Shown: positions 9,449 to 19,768, numbered from the stretch's first letter. The stretch is DNA of 64,000 nt from Solirubrobacter sp963724195 (GCA_963724195.1 CAVRTQ010000008.1:1-64000); one strand, 5' to 3'. The notes: generated by a model from the sequence alone, not told the origin. Translations and numbers: made by a program.

Positions 9449-9819
9449 AAGCCCAGCCGCCTCGCCTCGCGGCCGAGCCGGTCATCGAGGGTGAGGACCG
9501 CCTGCGCGCCGCAGTCCTGAGCGGCCAGCAGTACGCAGCAGTCGGGAAGCTTGAGACCCGTCTGCGCTCGGAGCTCAGCGAGGCGCGGAGCCGTGCCCTC
9601 ACCCAGCCTGATCTCGGTGACGCCCAGTTCGCGCACCACCCGCTCGGCGGCGTCGAGTCGCCCGGCTCGTGCAGGGCCGACAAGCACCTCAGCCAGTGTG
9701 ATCGAACTGCACCCGAGCGGATGCTCAGCCAGCTCGATCATCCGCTCGACGGCGCGCTGGTGTTGCGCGTCGTCGGCATCGAGATGCGCGATCAGCGCGC
9801 TCGCGTCAAGAACGATCAC
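9445..9819 (-). CDS. vapC: PIN-domain toxin VapC
   Basis: 124-aa PIN-domain ribonuclease. The acidic residues expected for Mg2+ binding are visible: Asp5 in VLDASALIAHLD, Glu in TLAEVLVGPA, Asp in KLPDCCVLLAA, and Asp in LTLDDRLG. The GTG start overlaps the antitoxin stop (GTGA), the usual toxin-antitoxin arrangement. Such toxins cleave tRNA or rRNA; the target here is unknown. The last 4 bp overlap a converging gene. Confidence 0.85.
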   Translation of the reverse strand: MIVLDASALIAHLDADDAQHQRAVERMIELAEHPLGCSSITLAEVLVGPARAGRLDAAERVVRELGVTEIRLGEGTAPRLAELRAQTGLKLPDCCVLLAAQDCGAQAVLTLDDRLGREARRLGF

Positions 9820-10083
9820 GCCGGCCAGTCGTCGCGGAGGCGGTCGAGGTACCCCGGTTCGTAGCTGCCGGTCAGCGCGCCGCTGGTCTCGCGGATCGCG
9901 ATGCGGCGGCGGGCGATTTCCTCGTCCTGTCGGCGCTCCACCGCAACGCGGCCTTCCAGCACGAGCCTGAGCAGAAGCTCACGCCGGGATTTCGTCTCCG
10001 GCCACTGGGTGGCCGCGATCGTCTAGCGCTTCGGCGACCTCGTCGGTCTCCGTGATCATCAACCGCGGTCGCGTCGTCGGCAC
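9816..10083 (-). CDS. vapB: VapB-type antitoxin, frameshifted
   Basis: About 88 aa if one extra base near 10023 is removed. Repaired, it reads PTTRPRLMITETDEVAEALD then IAATQWPETKSRRELLLRLV and ends GSYEPGYLDRLRDDWPA, a pattern I know from actinobacterial antitoxins paired with PIN toxins. Start GTG at 10083, three bases after the operator repeat. Without the repair, both possible starts run into stops or unrelated sequence and the toxin would be unpaired, so a consensus error is the likelier explanation. Confidence 0.65.
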
Positions 10084-10086
10084 CCG

Positions 10087-10118
10087 TGAGTGTAACACTC
10101 ATGTTGCTGGTGCAACAC
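10087..10118. promoter_or_regulatory. Twin operator repeats upstream of vapBC
   Basis: TGAGTGT-A-ACACTCA (10087-10101) is a perfect 7-bp inverted repeat. TGTTGC-TGGT-GCAACA (10102-10117) directly follows. Both contain the motif GTGYAACAC (10090-10098 and 10110-10118), exactly 20 bp apart, so two protein dimers could sit on one face of the helix. This fits autoregulation by the VapBC complex. Confidence 0.6.
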
Positions 10119-10119
10119 C

Positions 10120-10440
10120 TCAGGCCGGACGGCCGTGGAGTGAAGGGATGTGGTGGCCGTGGTGGCGTCGCCGGGCGAGCTCGGCCGCCTGCTCGACGTC
10201 GGCGAGGAGCACCATGAAGGCTCGTCGGATGAGCTTCGTCGCGCGCTCGAAGTCCTCATCCGGGACGGAGGCCATGCGCGTGCTGGCGGTGCCGAAGATC
10301 ATCGCGAGGATCTCGGCGGTGGCCTCGTCCTCGCTGCAGCCGGCGGACTCGACGTAGCCCGCGATCAGGTTGTCGACGAGCCGGGTCAAGCGGTCCCCGA
10401 CGTCGAGGAGCGCGAGCATGAAGGTCTGAACGGATTCCAT
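10120..10440 (-). CDS. Hypothetical helical protein
   Basis: 106 aa with start ATG at 10440 (a longer N-terminus would be translated promoter sequence). It looks all-alpha: LLDVGDRLTRLVDNLIAGYV, SEDEATAEILAMIFG, FERATKLIRRAFMVLLADVE, ending with His-rich RRRHHGHH. Not recognised. It resembles the protein at 13390-13755 only in size and helical style. Divergent from the gene at 10562. Confidence 0.5.
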   Translation of the reverse strand: MESVQTFMLALLDVGDRLTRLVDNLIAGYVESAGCSEDEATAEILAMIFGTASTRMASVPDEDFERATKLIRRAFMVLLADVEQAAELARRRHHGHHIPSLHGRPA

Positions 10441-10561
10441 GCTCTGTGTAGGGCGTGCGAATGAAACCTCGCCCCCTCGCTCTGTCACGGAACTGTGCCG
10501 TCTCTGTGAATTCTCACGCGCGCAGGGCTCGATCGGCGCGATCCCGTGGGAGCGTGGGGGC

Positions 10562-11050
10562 ATGAACGAAGTCAGCCCTCAGGATCACGTCGCGCTGCTC
10601 AAGGAGGGCATCGCGGTGCTCTCGGTGGAGATCGACCGGCGCGGGACGCACGTCTGTGTCGCCGGCCGCGATGAGGCGCACGTGCGCAAGCGCGTCGCCG
10701 AGGTGCTCGGCGACGAGGTGGACGTGTGGGTCGTGGGCGACGTGCCGCGCCAGCTCCGTCCCCGTGCGTGCGCGGGCTACATGGAGCGCGACCCTTGCGT
10801 GCTGCAGTTGCGGTACGTCGTCCAGGGCGCGCAGCACGTGGACGACATCGTGATCGCCGAGGACGACGAGACCGTGGTCGTGTTCGGGACGGTCTGCATG
10901 TCGGTGGTCGGCGAGGACGGGGAGCCGATCGACGCGCCCGCCTACGTGCTGCTCGATCGGCCACTCGACGACCGCACGGTGATCGACGGCGTGAGCGGGG
11001 AGGTGGTGCCGTACCGGAACATCTACGAGGGCATCGAGGAGGCGGCTTAG
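10562..11050 (+). CDS. Hypothetical protein
   Basis: 162 aa, alpha/beta pattern, acidic (VLGDEVDVWVVGDVPRQLRP, DDIVIAEDDETVVVFGTVCM). Family not recognised. The ATG follows GGGAGCGTGGGGG, which could serve as a weak ribosome binding site. Its stop overlaps the stop of the converging Lrp gene by 4 bp. Confidence 0.55.
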   Translation: MNEVSPQDHVALLKEGIAVLSVEIDRRGTHVCVAGRDEAHVRKRVAEVLGDEVDVWVVGDVPRQLRPRACAGYMERDPCVLQLRYVVQGAQHVDDIVIAEDDETVVVFGTVCMSVVGEDGEPIDAPAYVLLDRPLDDRTVIDGVSGEVVPYRNIYEGIEEAA

Positions 11051-11505
11051 ATCGGGAGCGGCCCGGTGGACTTCACGGTGCGGAGCGCGAAGTCCGAGCG
11101 GACGTCGGTCACGTGCGGGAGCTTGAGCAGCAGGTCGAAGAGCAGCCGTTCGTAGCTGGCGAGGTCCGCGACGACGACCTCGAGCCGGAAGTCGGCCACC
11201 CCGGACACGATGTGCGCGGAGATGACCTCGGGCGCCTCCGACAGCGCGCGCGAGATCTCGGCCGCCGACTGCTCGGAGTGCCGCTCGACCTTCAGGTCGA
11301 CGAAGACGGTGAGGCCGAGGCCGAGGCGTGGGCGGTCGAGGATGGCGGCGTAGCCGCTGATCACGCCCTCCTGCTCGAGCGCACGCAGTCGGCGCAGGCA
11401 CGGCGAAGGCGAGAGGTGGAGCCGCTCGGCCAAGGCGGCGTTGGAGATCCGGCCTTCGCTCTGCAGGATGGCCAGCATCTCGCGGTCGACACGGTCTAGG
11501 GGCAT
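11047..11505 (-). CDS. Lrp/AsnC family transcription regulator
   Basis: 152 aa. N-terminal helix-turn-helix (LDRVDREMLAILQSEGRISN, LAERLHLSPSPCLRRLRALE) and C-terminal RAM/ligand-binding domain (VFVDLKVERHSEQ, HIVSGVADFRLEVVV). These proteins sense amino acids and bind as oligomers. The neighbouring divergent permease is the probable target. Start at the ATG beginning MPLDRVDRE. Confidence 0.9.
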   Translation of the reverse strand: MPLDRVDREMLAILQSEGRISNAALAERLHLSPSPCLRRLRALEQEGVISGYAAILDRPRLGLGLTVFVDLKVERHSEQSAAEISRALSEAPEVISAHIVSGVADFRLEVVVADLASYERLLFDLLLKLPHVTDVRSDFALRTVKSTGPLPI

Positions 11506-11550
11506 GATCGTCCTCCCGTCGCGTTCACTGAGGCAGATCATTGCCGAATA

Positions 11551-11568
11551 GTGTGGCTGGCACCACAC
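11551..11568. promoter_or_regulatory. Inverted repeat between lrp-like gene and permease
   Basis: GTGTGG-CTGGCA-CCACAC, 6-bp arms, lies midway in the 106-bp divergent intergenic space. Probable binding site of the Lrp-type regulator. Confidence 0.45.
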
Positions 11569-11611
11569 AAGTGAGCACCAAATGCCCCGGGATCGGCGAG
11601 AAACTGTCCGC

Positions 11612-12878
11612 ATGCTCACCACGCGCACCGCCATCGCTCTCTACGTCGGTGCCGTGCTGGGCCCCGGCGTCCTGTTCATCCCGGCGGTCGCCGCGCGGGA
11701 GGCGGGCCCGGCGTCGATCATCGCCTGGGCCGGCGCTGCTGGCGCTGTCGATCCCGCTCGCGGCCACGTTTGCCGCGCTCGGTACGCGTCAGCCCGAGGC
11801 GGGCGGGACGGCGGCGTACGTGCGCAAGGCGTTCGGCCGCCGCGCCGGCGCCGCGACCGGCTGGTGGTTCCTCGGCGGCGTCGTGATCGGCGCGCCGGCG
11901 GTGGCGCTGGTGGGTGGCTTCTACGTCGCCGAGCTGCTCGGCGCGGGGCGTGGCCCGGCCGTCGCGGCGGCCGCGGCGATGATCGCGATCGTGCTGGCGA
12001 CCAACGCCGCGAGCCTGCATACGACGGCTCGTCTGCAGCTCGGGCTCGCCGCCCTGCTGGGCGCGCTGCTGCTCGTCGCGGTCGTCACCGCGCTCCCGCA
12101 CAGCGAGGCCGAGAACTGGACGCCGTTCGCGCCGAACGGCTGGCTGGCGATCGGCGGCGCGGCGAGCGTGCTCATGTTCTCGTTCGTCGGCTGGGAAGCG
12201 GGATCGCATCTCGCGGGCGAGCTCAAGGACCCGGCGAAGCAGCTCCCGCGCGCGATCGGTGCCGCCGTCGCGATCGTGATCGTGCTCTACCTCGGCCTCG
12301 CGGCGGCGACGATCGGCGTCGGTGCCCAGTCCGACGTCCCGCTTGCCGACCTGATGGCCGCGGGCCTCGGCGAGCCGGGCCGCAGGATCACCGCGCTGCT
12401 CGCCGTCCTGCTCACGATGGGCACGATGAACACCTACGTGGCCGCGGCGACGCGCCTCGCCGGTGCGCTCGCACACGAAGGCAACGCACCGAAGCCGCTC
12501 ACGGTCCCGAAGCACGCCCTCGCCGCGATGGCGGCGATCTCCGGCACGCTGCTGCTGCTCCTCGCGGTCGAGCTGATCGACGTCGACGCGCTGATGCGCG
12601 CGACCAGCGCGCTCTTCGTCGCCGTGTACGTCACCGCGACGGCGGCCGGCGACCGGCTGCTCACCGGTGCAGCCCGCGTTGCCGCGCGTGTCGCCTTCGT
12701 CGCCGTCCTGGTCGTGTTCGCGTTCTCGGGCGCGTACATCCTCGTCCCGCTCGCGATCCTCGCGCTGACCGGCTACTTCGCCAGGCGGTCGATCTCGTCG
12801 ACGGTGCGGCCGAGCTCCTCCAGCGCCGGCGCAGCGAGCGGGCCGAGGGCGTCGCGCCGCGCGTCGAAGGCGTCGTAG
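11612..12878 (+). CDS. APC-family amino acid permease, one frameshift
   Basis: About 420 aa with roughly 12 hydrophobic segments. It begins MLTTRTAIALYVGAVLGPGV, the conserved first helix of APC transporters; the next helices include TGWWFLGGVVIGAPAVALVG, and FVGWEAGSHLAGELKDPAKQ is the typical APC loop. The frame changes near 11740 (ASIIAWAG continues as ALLALSIPLAATF). The reading frame runs 100 bp into the converging HD gene, so the C-terminus may have been lengthened by another indel. Substrate probably an amino acid, given the divergent Lrp gene. Confidence 0.8.
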
Positions 12879-13384
12879 AGCCCGCGGTAGTACATGCGGA
12901 TCGGGACGCCGTCGCGCGAGCTGAAGCGCGTCCAGATCGCGTCGCCGTGGGTGCGGTAGTCGAGCAGGATCGCGCGGGCGTTGTGCAGCTTGTCGGCGAG
13001 CGAGACGCGCAGCTCGTCGGGTTGCTTGTGGGCGATCGAGTCGATGTACGCGCGCTTGCGCTCGCTCCAGGGCGGCTTGGGCTCGCTGTCGCTGTCGGAG
13101 TTGGCGAGGACGATCCGGGCCGCGTCGGCGCCGAACTCGGCCTCGATCCGGGCGAGCATCGGCGGGCCGCCGCCGTCCTCGACGGCGTCGTGCAGAAGCG
13201 CGGCGATCGCCTCGGTCTCGGTCCCGCCCATCTCGAGCGTGAGCGCGGCGACGCTCATCAAATGGCTCACGTACGGGACCGTCGTGCCCTTGCGGAGGTG
13301 GCGGCGGTGGTGGTCGGTGGCGAGCAGCAGCGCGCGGTCGAAGGCGTCGCTCAGAAGCGGGGTGTCCGTGTAGGTCTCCGGCAC
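12773..13384 (-). CDS. HD-domain (p)ppGpp hydrolase-like protein (MESH1/SpoT type)
   Basis: 203 aa, GTG start. The HD metal-binding residues are visible: His in PYVSHLMSVA, the HD doublet in ALLHDAVEDGGG, and Asp in SLADKLHNARAIL. This is the order found in RelA/SpoT hydrolase domains and in stand-alone small alarmone hydrolases. There is no synthetase or TGS domain. It lies 5 nt after the upstream small gene and is probably co-transcribed with it. Confidence 0.85.
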   Translation of the reverse strand: MPETYTDTPLLSDAFDRALLLATDHHRRHLRKGTTVPYVSHLMSVAALTLEMGGTETEAIAALLHDAVEDGGGPPMLARIEAEFGADAARIVLANSDSDSEPKPPWSERKRAYIDSIAHKQPDELRVSLADKLHNARAILLDYRTHGDAIWTRFSSRDGVPIRMYYRGLYDAFDARRDALGPLAAPALEELGRTVDEIDRLAK

Positions 13385-13389
13385 GCGCC

Positions 13390-13755
13390 TTAGTATCGCG
13401 TGCTGCGCTTGCGCGGGATCGCCGGGCGCTTGAGGCGACGGTGGGCAGTGCGCGGGTCGCGCCGGGGGACCTCGGCCTCGACGTCGCACGCGGCGAAGTC
13501 GAAGCGTGTGGCGGTGATGTTCACGGCGGCCTCGATCGCGGCGGTCGCGGCGCGCAGGTCACGCGGGCCGAGCAGCTGCGAGAGCGGCGCGAGCAACTCG
13601 AGGAACGCCTCGCGCAGGAAGTCGACGGCGGCGGACCGGTCGGCGACATCGTTCGCGCGCGTGAGATCGTCGAGGATGCCGCTGGTGGAGGTGGCGAGCT
13701 CGAGCAGCGCGTCGACGAGGTCGGTGTGCGCCTGGGGTGTGGTGCGGTCTTCCAT
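13390..13755 (-). CDS. Hypothetical helical protein upstream of HD hydrolase
   Basis: 121 aa. Helical N-terminal two-thirds (HTDLVDALLELATSTSGILD, FLREAFLELLAPLSQLLG) and a strongly basic tail (RRDPRTAHRRLKRPAIPRKR). Not recognised. Start ATG at 13755; first gene of a two-gene unit. Confidence 0.5.
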   Translation of the reverse strand: MEDRTTPQAHTDLVDALLELATSTSGILDDLTRANDVADRSAAVDFLREAFLELLAPLSQLLGPRDLRAATAAIEAAVNITATRFDFAACDVEAEVPRRDPRTAHRRLKRPAIPRKRSTRY

Positions 13756-13842
13756 GTCTCTCTTAGGGCGGGGCGCAGATTCTTCGCCCCCCTGAATTGG
13801 CACACTTTTGTGGCAAATACGTCTTGTTTCGTTGCAGCGGCA

Positions 13843-13859
13843 TCCCGCATGCTGCGGGA
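13843..13859 (+). promoter_or_regulatory. Hairpin/operator touching the start codon
   Basis: TCCCGCA-TGC-TGCGGGA, a perfect 7-bp inverted repeat ending 1 nt before the ATG at 13861. As RNA it would sit over the ribosome binding region; as DNA it could be an operator. TTGGCA at 13797 is a possible -35. Confidence 0.4.
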
Positions 13860-13860
13860 C

Positions 13861-14211
13861 ATGAAATACGAACACACGTTCGCCGGTGAGCTCGCCCAGT
13901 TCGAGCAGCCGAACTGGGACCCGCTGATCGATCTCGTCGGGCCCCATCTCGTCCGCTGGTTCATGTGGATGAGCGAGTTCGAGGTGGACGGCGTGCGCGC
14001 GCACGCCTACAAGCACTGCGCCACGCGGCGCTACCTGCACATCGGCGAGGACGGCCGGCTGTTCGGGTACGTGCCGCGGTATCGCTACCGCGAGATCGAC
14101 CGTTCGGAAGCGCTCGACGAGGTCTTCGCGGAGTGGGAGCGCACGATTCCGGAGCCGGACGAGGCCGCGCTGGCGGCCGTCGAGCGGCTGCTGCGGGGCG
14201 CGACGCCATGA
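13861..14211 (+). CDS. Hypothetical protein
   Basis: 116 aa, aromatic-rich (PNWDPLIDLVGPHLVRWFMW, YKHCATRRYLHIGEDGRLFG). Not recognised; probably a compact alpha/beta protein. An in-frame ATG four codons upstream lies inside the hairpin, so the downstream ATG is preferred. Confidence 0.5.
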   Translation: MKYEHTFAGELAQFEQPNWDPLIDLVGPHLVRWFMWMSEFEVDGVRAHAYKHCATRRYLHIGEDGRLFGYVPRYRYREIDRSEALDEVFAEWERTIPEPDEAALAAVERLLRGATP

Positions 14212-14223
14212 GAGGGTTCCGGG

Positions 14224-14493
14224 ATGCAATTCATGGTCATCGAGCGCTTCCGGGCCGGCGCCCGTCCGATCTACAAGCGCTTTGGGGAGCAAGGCCGCTT
14301 GATGCCGGACGGGCTCGTGTTCGTCGCCGCTTGGGTGGCGGCGGATCTAGGCCGCGTGTTCCAGGTGATGGAGTGCGACGACATCACGCTGCTGCAGGCG
14401 TGGGTCGCCAACTGGGAGGACATCGTGGAGTTCGAGATCGTGCCCGTCGTCTCCAGCGGGCCCCCGGTCATCGAGGCGGTCCTGGGGAGCTGA
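14224..14493 (+). CDS. DUF3303 family protein
   Basis: 89 aa with the family pattern MQFMVIERFRAGARPIYKRF, LMPDGLVFVAAWVAADLGRV and DITLLQAWVANWEDIVEFEI. Ferredoxin-like fold, function unknown. Follows the previous gene after 12 nt. Confidence 0.8.
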   Translation: MQFMVIERFRAGARPIYKRFGEQGRLMPDGLVFVAAWVAADLGRVFQVMECDDITLLQAWVANWEDIVEFEIVPVVSSGPPVIEAVLGS

Positions 14494-14512
14494 CTCGCCG
14501 AGCACGGGGCGC

Positions 14513-14980
14513 TCAGCTCCACGTGCCCGGCTGGCCGTAGACGCACATGGCTACGGCCGGGGTGGCGACGTTCGTGAGCTGCGAGAGCCGGTAGTGGTTG
14601 CCCGACGGGTCGCGGAAGCCGCAGTCGATGCCGTACGGGCGCTCCTCGGGCGGCTCGGTGAACTCGACGCCGCGCGCCTTGAGCGTCTCGTAGTCGGCGC
14701 GGACGTCGTCCGTGGTGAAGAAGAGGGCGGTGGCGACGCCGCGGGAGTAGGCCTTGCGGATGAGCTCCCGCGTCTCCTCTTCGAAGACGGGCGCGCCGGG
14801 CACGGCCATCAGCACGATGGCGGTCTCGCCGCCGCCGGGAGGGGCGACGGTCAGCCAGCGGAAGTCGCCCATCTCGGGCATGGTCACGTCCTCGCGGACC
14901 TCGAAGCCGAGCTTCTCGGTGTAGAAGGCGAGGGCCTCGTCCTGGTCGTGAACCCAGATCTGTGTGGTGGCGAGCTTCAT
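14513..14980 (-). CDS. VOC/glyoxalase-family protein
   Basis: 155 aa. Vicinal-oxygen-chelate fold: WVHDQDEALAFYTEKLGFEV, ATALFFTTDDVRADYETLKA, GFRDPSGNHYRLSQL. Likely binds a metal and a small ligand; many relatives confer antibiotic or electrophile resistance. It follows the AraC regulator by 10 nt, so it is probably controlled together with it. Confidence 0.85.
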   Translation of the reverse strand: MKLATTQIWVHDQDEALAFYTEKLGFEVREDVTMPEMGDFRWLTVAPPGGGETAIVLMAVPGAPVFEEETRELIRKAYSRGVATALFFTTDDVRADYETLKARGVEFTEPPEERPYGIDCGFRDPSGNHYRLSQLTNVATPAVAMCVYGQPGTWS

Positions 14981-14990
14981 GGACAGCAAG

Positions 14991-15425
14991 CTATTCCGCC
15001 GCTGTCCCCTTGTCTTCTCGAAACGTGCGGTGTTGCGGACGGGCGTACGCACGGACGACGCAGCTGGGCACGACGGCTCGCGCGGCGGCGGGCGGGAACT
15101 GGGCCCGGTACTCCTTCGGGGTGGCGTCGAACATGCGCTTGAAGCTGGTGGTGAAGGAGCCGACGCTCGTGAGGCCCACGTCGAAGCAGATCTCGGCGAC
15201 GGAGCGGTCGGTGTTGCGCAGCAGCGCGGCGGCGCGCTCGAGCCGGCGGGTGAGCAGGTACACGTGCGGTGACTCGCCGAACTCGCGCCGGAACTCGCGG
15301 GAGAAGTGCGCGCGGGAGAGGCCGGCGGCCGCGGCCATGTCGTCCACGCCGAGCGGCTCGCTGTATCGCAGGTCTGCGAGGTCCTTGGCCTTGAGCAGAT
15401 GCCGGGTGGGCGAGACGTGCGCCAT
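14991..15425 (-). CDS. AraC-family transcription regulator
   Basis: 144 aa consisting of little more than the double helix-turn-helix domain (MAAAAGLSRAHFSREFRREF and ICFDVGLTSVGSFTTSFKRM, with PKEYR at the end). It lacks a separate ligand domain, so the ligand may be sensed by the partner VOC protein encoded next. Confidence 0.85.
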   Translation of the reverse strand: MAHVSPTRHLLKAKDLADLRYSEPLGVDDMAAAAGLSRAHFSREFRREFGESPHVYLLTRRLERAAALLRNTDRSVAEICFDVGLTSVGSFTTSFKRMFDATPKEYRAQFPPAAARAVVPSCVVRAYARPQHRTFREDKGTAAE

Positions 15426-15502
15426 CGCCTCCGAGTATCGCCGATGGGTACCCTCGTCGCCCGAGGGGCCCGTTGAAGAATCCCGAACGCGAAGAGCAGG
15501 CG

Positions 15503-17728
<2,226 letters not shown>

Positions 17729-17822
17729 TCGCGGGCATGGCTCGCCGGTCACGGCCGGCGAGCTGCTCGGCGCCGACCGGTCGGGGCGTGAGCGCGCGGT
17801 CGCGCGGGCATACGATCCGGCC

Positions 17823-18575
17823 ATGGGCGAACGAACGAGCTACGCGCCGGGCACGCTGTCCTGGACCGAGTTGGTGACGAGCGACGCCGATGCGGCGAAG
17901 GCGTTCTACACGGAGCTGTTCGGGTGGTCGTACGACGACCGCCCGGTCGGCGAGGGCATGGTGTATTCGATGGCGCAGGTCGACGGCAAGAGCGTCGCCG
18001 CGCTGTACCGGGCGGACGATCGGCCGCACTGGAACTGCTACGTCACGGTCGAGTCCTGCGACGCGGCGGCGGCGCGGGCGGCGGAGCTGGGCGGCACGGT
18101 GACGGGCGAGCCGTTCGACGTGATGTCCGCGGGGCGGTCCGCGATCATCTCCGACCCGTCGGGGGCGCAGTTCTTCCTCTGGGAGCCGGGCGACAACATC
18201 GGCGCGTACCTCGTCAACACGCCGGGGTCGATGGCGTGGCTGGACCTCGTCACGCCCGACCCGGACACGGCGGAGCGCTACTACGGGGAGCTGTTCGGGT
18301 GGACGTTCCAGGCGCTGCCGAACGCCGGCGGCTACCGGATCATCCGCAACGGTGAGCAGTCCAACGGCGGCATCTTCCCGCTGGAGGGCGCGCCGCCGGC
18401 CTGGATTCCGTACTTCGGGCACGAGGATCTGGATGCGGTGCTCGGGCGCGTGGACGGGCTTGGAGCGAAGGTCGTGACCGGGCCGATCCCCGTGCCGTCC
18501 GGACAGTTCGCGGTGTTCGCCGATCCGCAGGGCGCGATGTTCGGCGTGCTGTCGTCGAACGCCTACGACGACTGA
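17823..18575 (+). CDS. Two-domain VOC/glyoxalase-like protein
   Basis: 250 aa with two tandem VOC domains. The first begins GTLSWTELVTSDADAAKAFY; the second begins SMAWLDLVTPDPDTAERYYG. Both contain the LFGW signature and end in a DPxGAxF strand. Similar proteins are annotated as hydroxylase-like; no reaction can be assigned. The stop shares one base with the cupin start. Confidence 0.85.
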   Translation: MGERTSYAPGTLSWTELVTSDADAAKAFYTELFGWSYDDRPVGEGMVYSMAQVDGKSVAALYRADDRPHWNCYVTVESCDAAAARAAELGGTVTGEPFDVMSAGRSAIISDPSGAQFFLWEPGDNIGAYLVNTPGSMAWLDLVTPDPDTAERYYGELFGWTFQALPNAGGYRIIRNGEQSNGGIFPLEGAPPAWIPYFGHEDLDAVLGRVDGLGAKVVTGPIPVPSGQFAVFADPQGAMFGVLSSNAYDD

Positions 18576-19048
18576 TGGAGCTCGAGACCTGGACGGCTCC
18601 GCGCGGCGACGTCATCCCCAACCACCCGCGGTTCGCGGTGCTGCTCTATCGCGGGGTGGACGTGTCGGACGTGCAAGGGCTGTTCGCCGCGCACGGGTGG
18701 GGTGGGTCCTGGGTCAACGGTGTGTTCGACTTCCACCACTTCCACTCCACCTCGCACGAGGTCCTCGCGGTGATCGCGGGCAGCGCGGTGCTCGAGCTCG
18801 GCGGGCCGCAGGGCGAGGCGTTCGAGGTCGCGACGGGTGACGTGGTCGTGCTGCCGGCGGGGACGGGGCATCGGCGCGCGTCGGCGTCGGGTGACTTCCG
18901 GGTGGTGGGCGCGTACCCGGCCGGGCAGGAGGACTACGACCTGCTGCGCGAGGCGGACGACGCTGCGCGCGCCCGGATCGACGCGCTCGACGCGCCGCCG
19001 GACGACCCGGTGGGTGGCGAGGGCGTCGCGCGCTGGCGGGGCCAATAG
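18575..19048 (+). CDS. Cupin-domain protein
   Basis: 157 aa. Double-stranded beta-helix with metal-site motif FHHFHSTSHEVLAVIAGSAV and the second motif VLPAGTGHRRASASGDFRVV. It resembles the YjlB/DUF-type cupins. Translationally coupled to the VOC gene (TGATG). Confidence 0.85.
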   Translation: MELETWTAPRGDVIPNHPRFAVLLYRGVDVSDVQGLFAAHGWGGSWVNGVFDFHHFHSTSHEVLAVIAGSAVLELGGPQGEAFEVATGDVVVLPAGTGHRRASASGDFRVVGAYPAGQEDYDLLREADDAARARIDALDAPPDDPVGGEGVARWRGQ

Positions 19049-19077
19049 ACGAGCGGCAGGGCGGGTAGATCTCGGGT

Positions 19078-19335
19078 ATGGCGACCAAGGACCACGGGCC
19101 GTCCGTGAAGGACGACAAGCAGTACGAAGCACTGCGCGACAAGGGGGAGAGCAAGGAGAAGGCGGCGCGGATCGCCAACTCCGACACCCACTCGACCGCG
19201 AAGAAGGGCGGGAAGTCCGGCTCCTACGAGGACTGGACGAAGGACGACCTCGAGGAGCGCGCGAAGGAGATCGGCATCGAGGGCCGGTCGGACATGAACA
19301 AGGACGAGTTGATCAAGGCGCTGCGGAACCACTAG
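19078..19335 (+). CDS. Rho N-terminal-domain-like small protein (DUF7218-like)
   Basis: 85 aa, highly charged. N-terminal KDDKQYEALRDKGESKEKAA and C-terminal SAP/Rho-N-type helix pair SYEDWTKDDLEERAKEIGIE with DELIKALRNH. Such proteins are small nucleic-acid binders or stress proteins. It follows a possible ribosome binding site in GGGCGGGTAG. Confidence 0.75.
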   Translation: MATKDHGPSVKDDKQYEALRDKGESKEKAARIANSDTHSTAKKGGKSGSYEDWTKDDLEERAKEIGIEGRSDMNKDELIKALRNH

Positions 19336-19376
19336 GGTTCCGCCTTCTGAGCCCTGACGCACCGAAGTGGTGGGCA

Positions 19377-19628
19377 GTGCGGCCGGCGGCCAACTTGAAG
19401 CCGGTCACCTACCGCTGCCCGTTCTGCGAGGAGCACCTTCCCGCGTTGATGGAGCACGTGCTCGTGCTCCCGGAAGGCGACACGCGGCGCCGTCGCCACG
19501 CGCACACCGAGTGCGCGCTGGCTGAGAAGCGGGCCGGGCGGATGCCGTCGTACGAGCAGTGGCTCGCGACGCAGCCGCAGCGGACCGGCCGCTTCTCGCG
19601 GCTGTTCGCGAAGAGCCGCGCGCGCTGA
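19377..19628 (+). CDS. Hypothetical zinc-ribbon-like protein
   Basis: About 83 aa from a GTG start; other starts are possible. CPFCEEHL and HTEC supply a probable Cys2-His-Cys zinc site. The rest is basic (AEKRAGRMPSYEQWLATQPQ). Not recognised beyond that. Confidence 0.5.
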   Translation: MRPAANLKPVTYRCPFCEEHLPALMEHVLVLPEGDTRRRRHAHTECALAEKRAGRMPSYEQWLATQPQRTGRFSRLFAKSRAR

Positions 19629-19650
19629 CGAGGCGCGGCGCGCGGCGAGA

Positions 19651-19718
19651 GCGCGCGGGGTGGCGCGGCGGGGGCGCGCGGGTGGCTCGCGGCCGGGGGC
19701 GCGCGGGGTGGCGCGGCG
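19651..19718. repeat. GC-only direct repeat
   Basis: GCGCGCGGGGTGGCGCGGCG occurs at 19651-19670 and again at 19699-19718, inside a stretch made almost only of G and C. No gene is visible in it. Confidence 0.5.
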
Positions 19719-19723
19719 GCGCG

Positions 19724-19758
19724 CGGACTCGAACCCGCTCCGCAGCCGGACTCGAACC
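19724..19758 (-). repeat. Tandem tRNA T-arm-like motifs on the minus strand
   Basis: CGGACTCGAACC occurs twice, 23 bp apart (19724-19735 and 19747-19758). Read on the minus strand each is GGTTCGAGTCC, the T-loop consensus of tRNAs. No acceptor stem or anticodon arm can be built around either, so these are not tRNA genes. They may be remnants of tRNA 3' ends or imitations. Confidence 0.35.
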
Positions 19759-19768
19759 GCACAGGGCC

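Noticed and set aside
12773..12878. Genuine 106-bp coding overlap of permease and HD hydrolase genes
   Set aside because: The permease tail there is Ser/Ala/Arg-rich antisense-type sequence; a lost stop through an indel is more likely.
19724..19758. tRNA gene on the minus strand
   Set aside because: Only T-arm-like motifs are present; no acceptor, D or anticodon stems can be paired around them.
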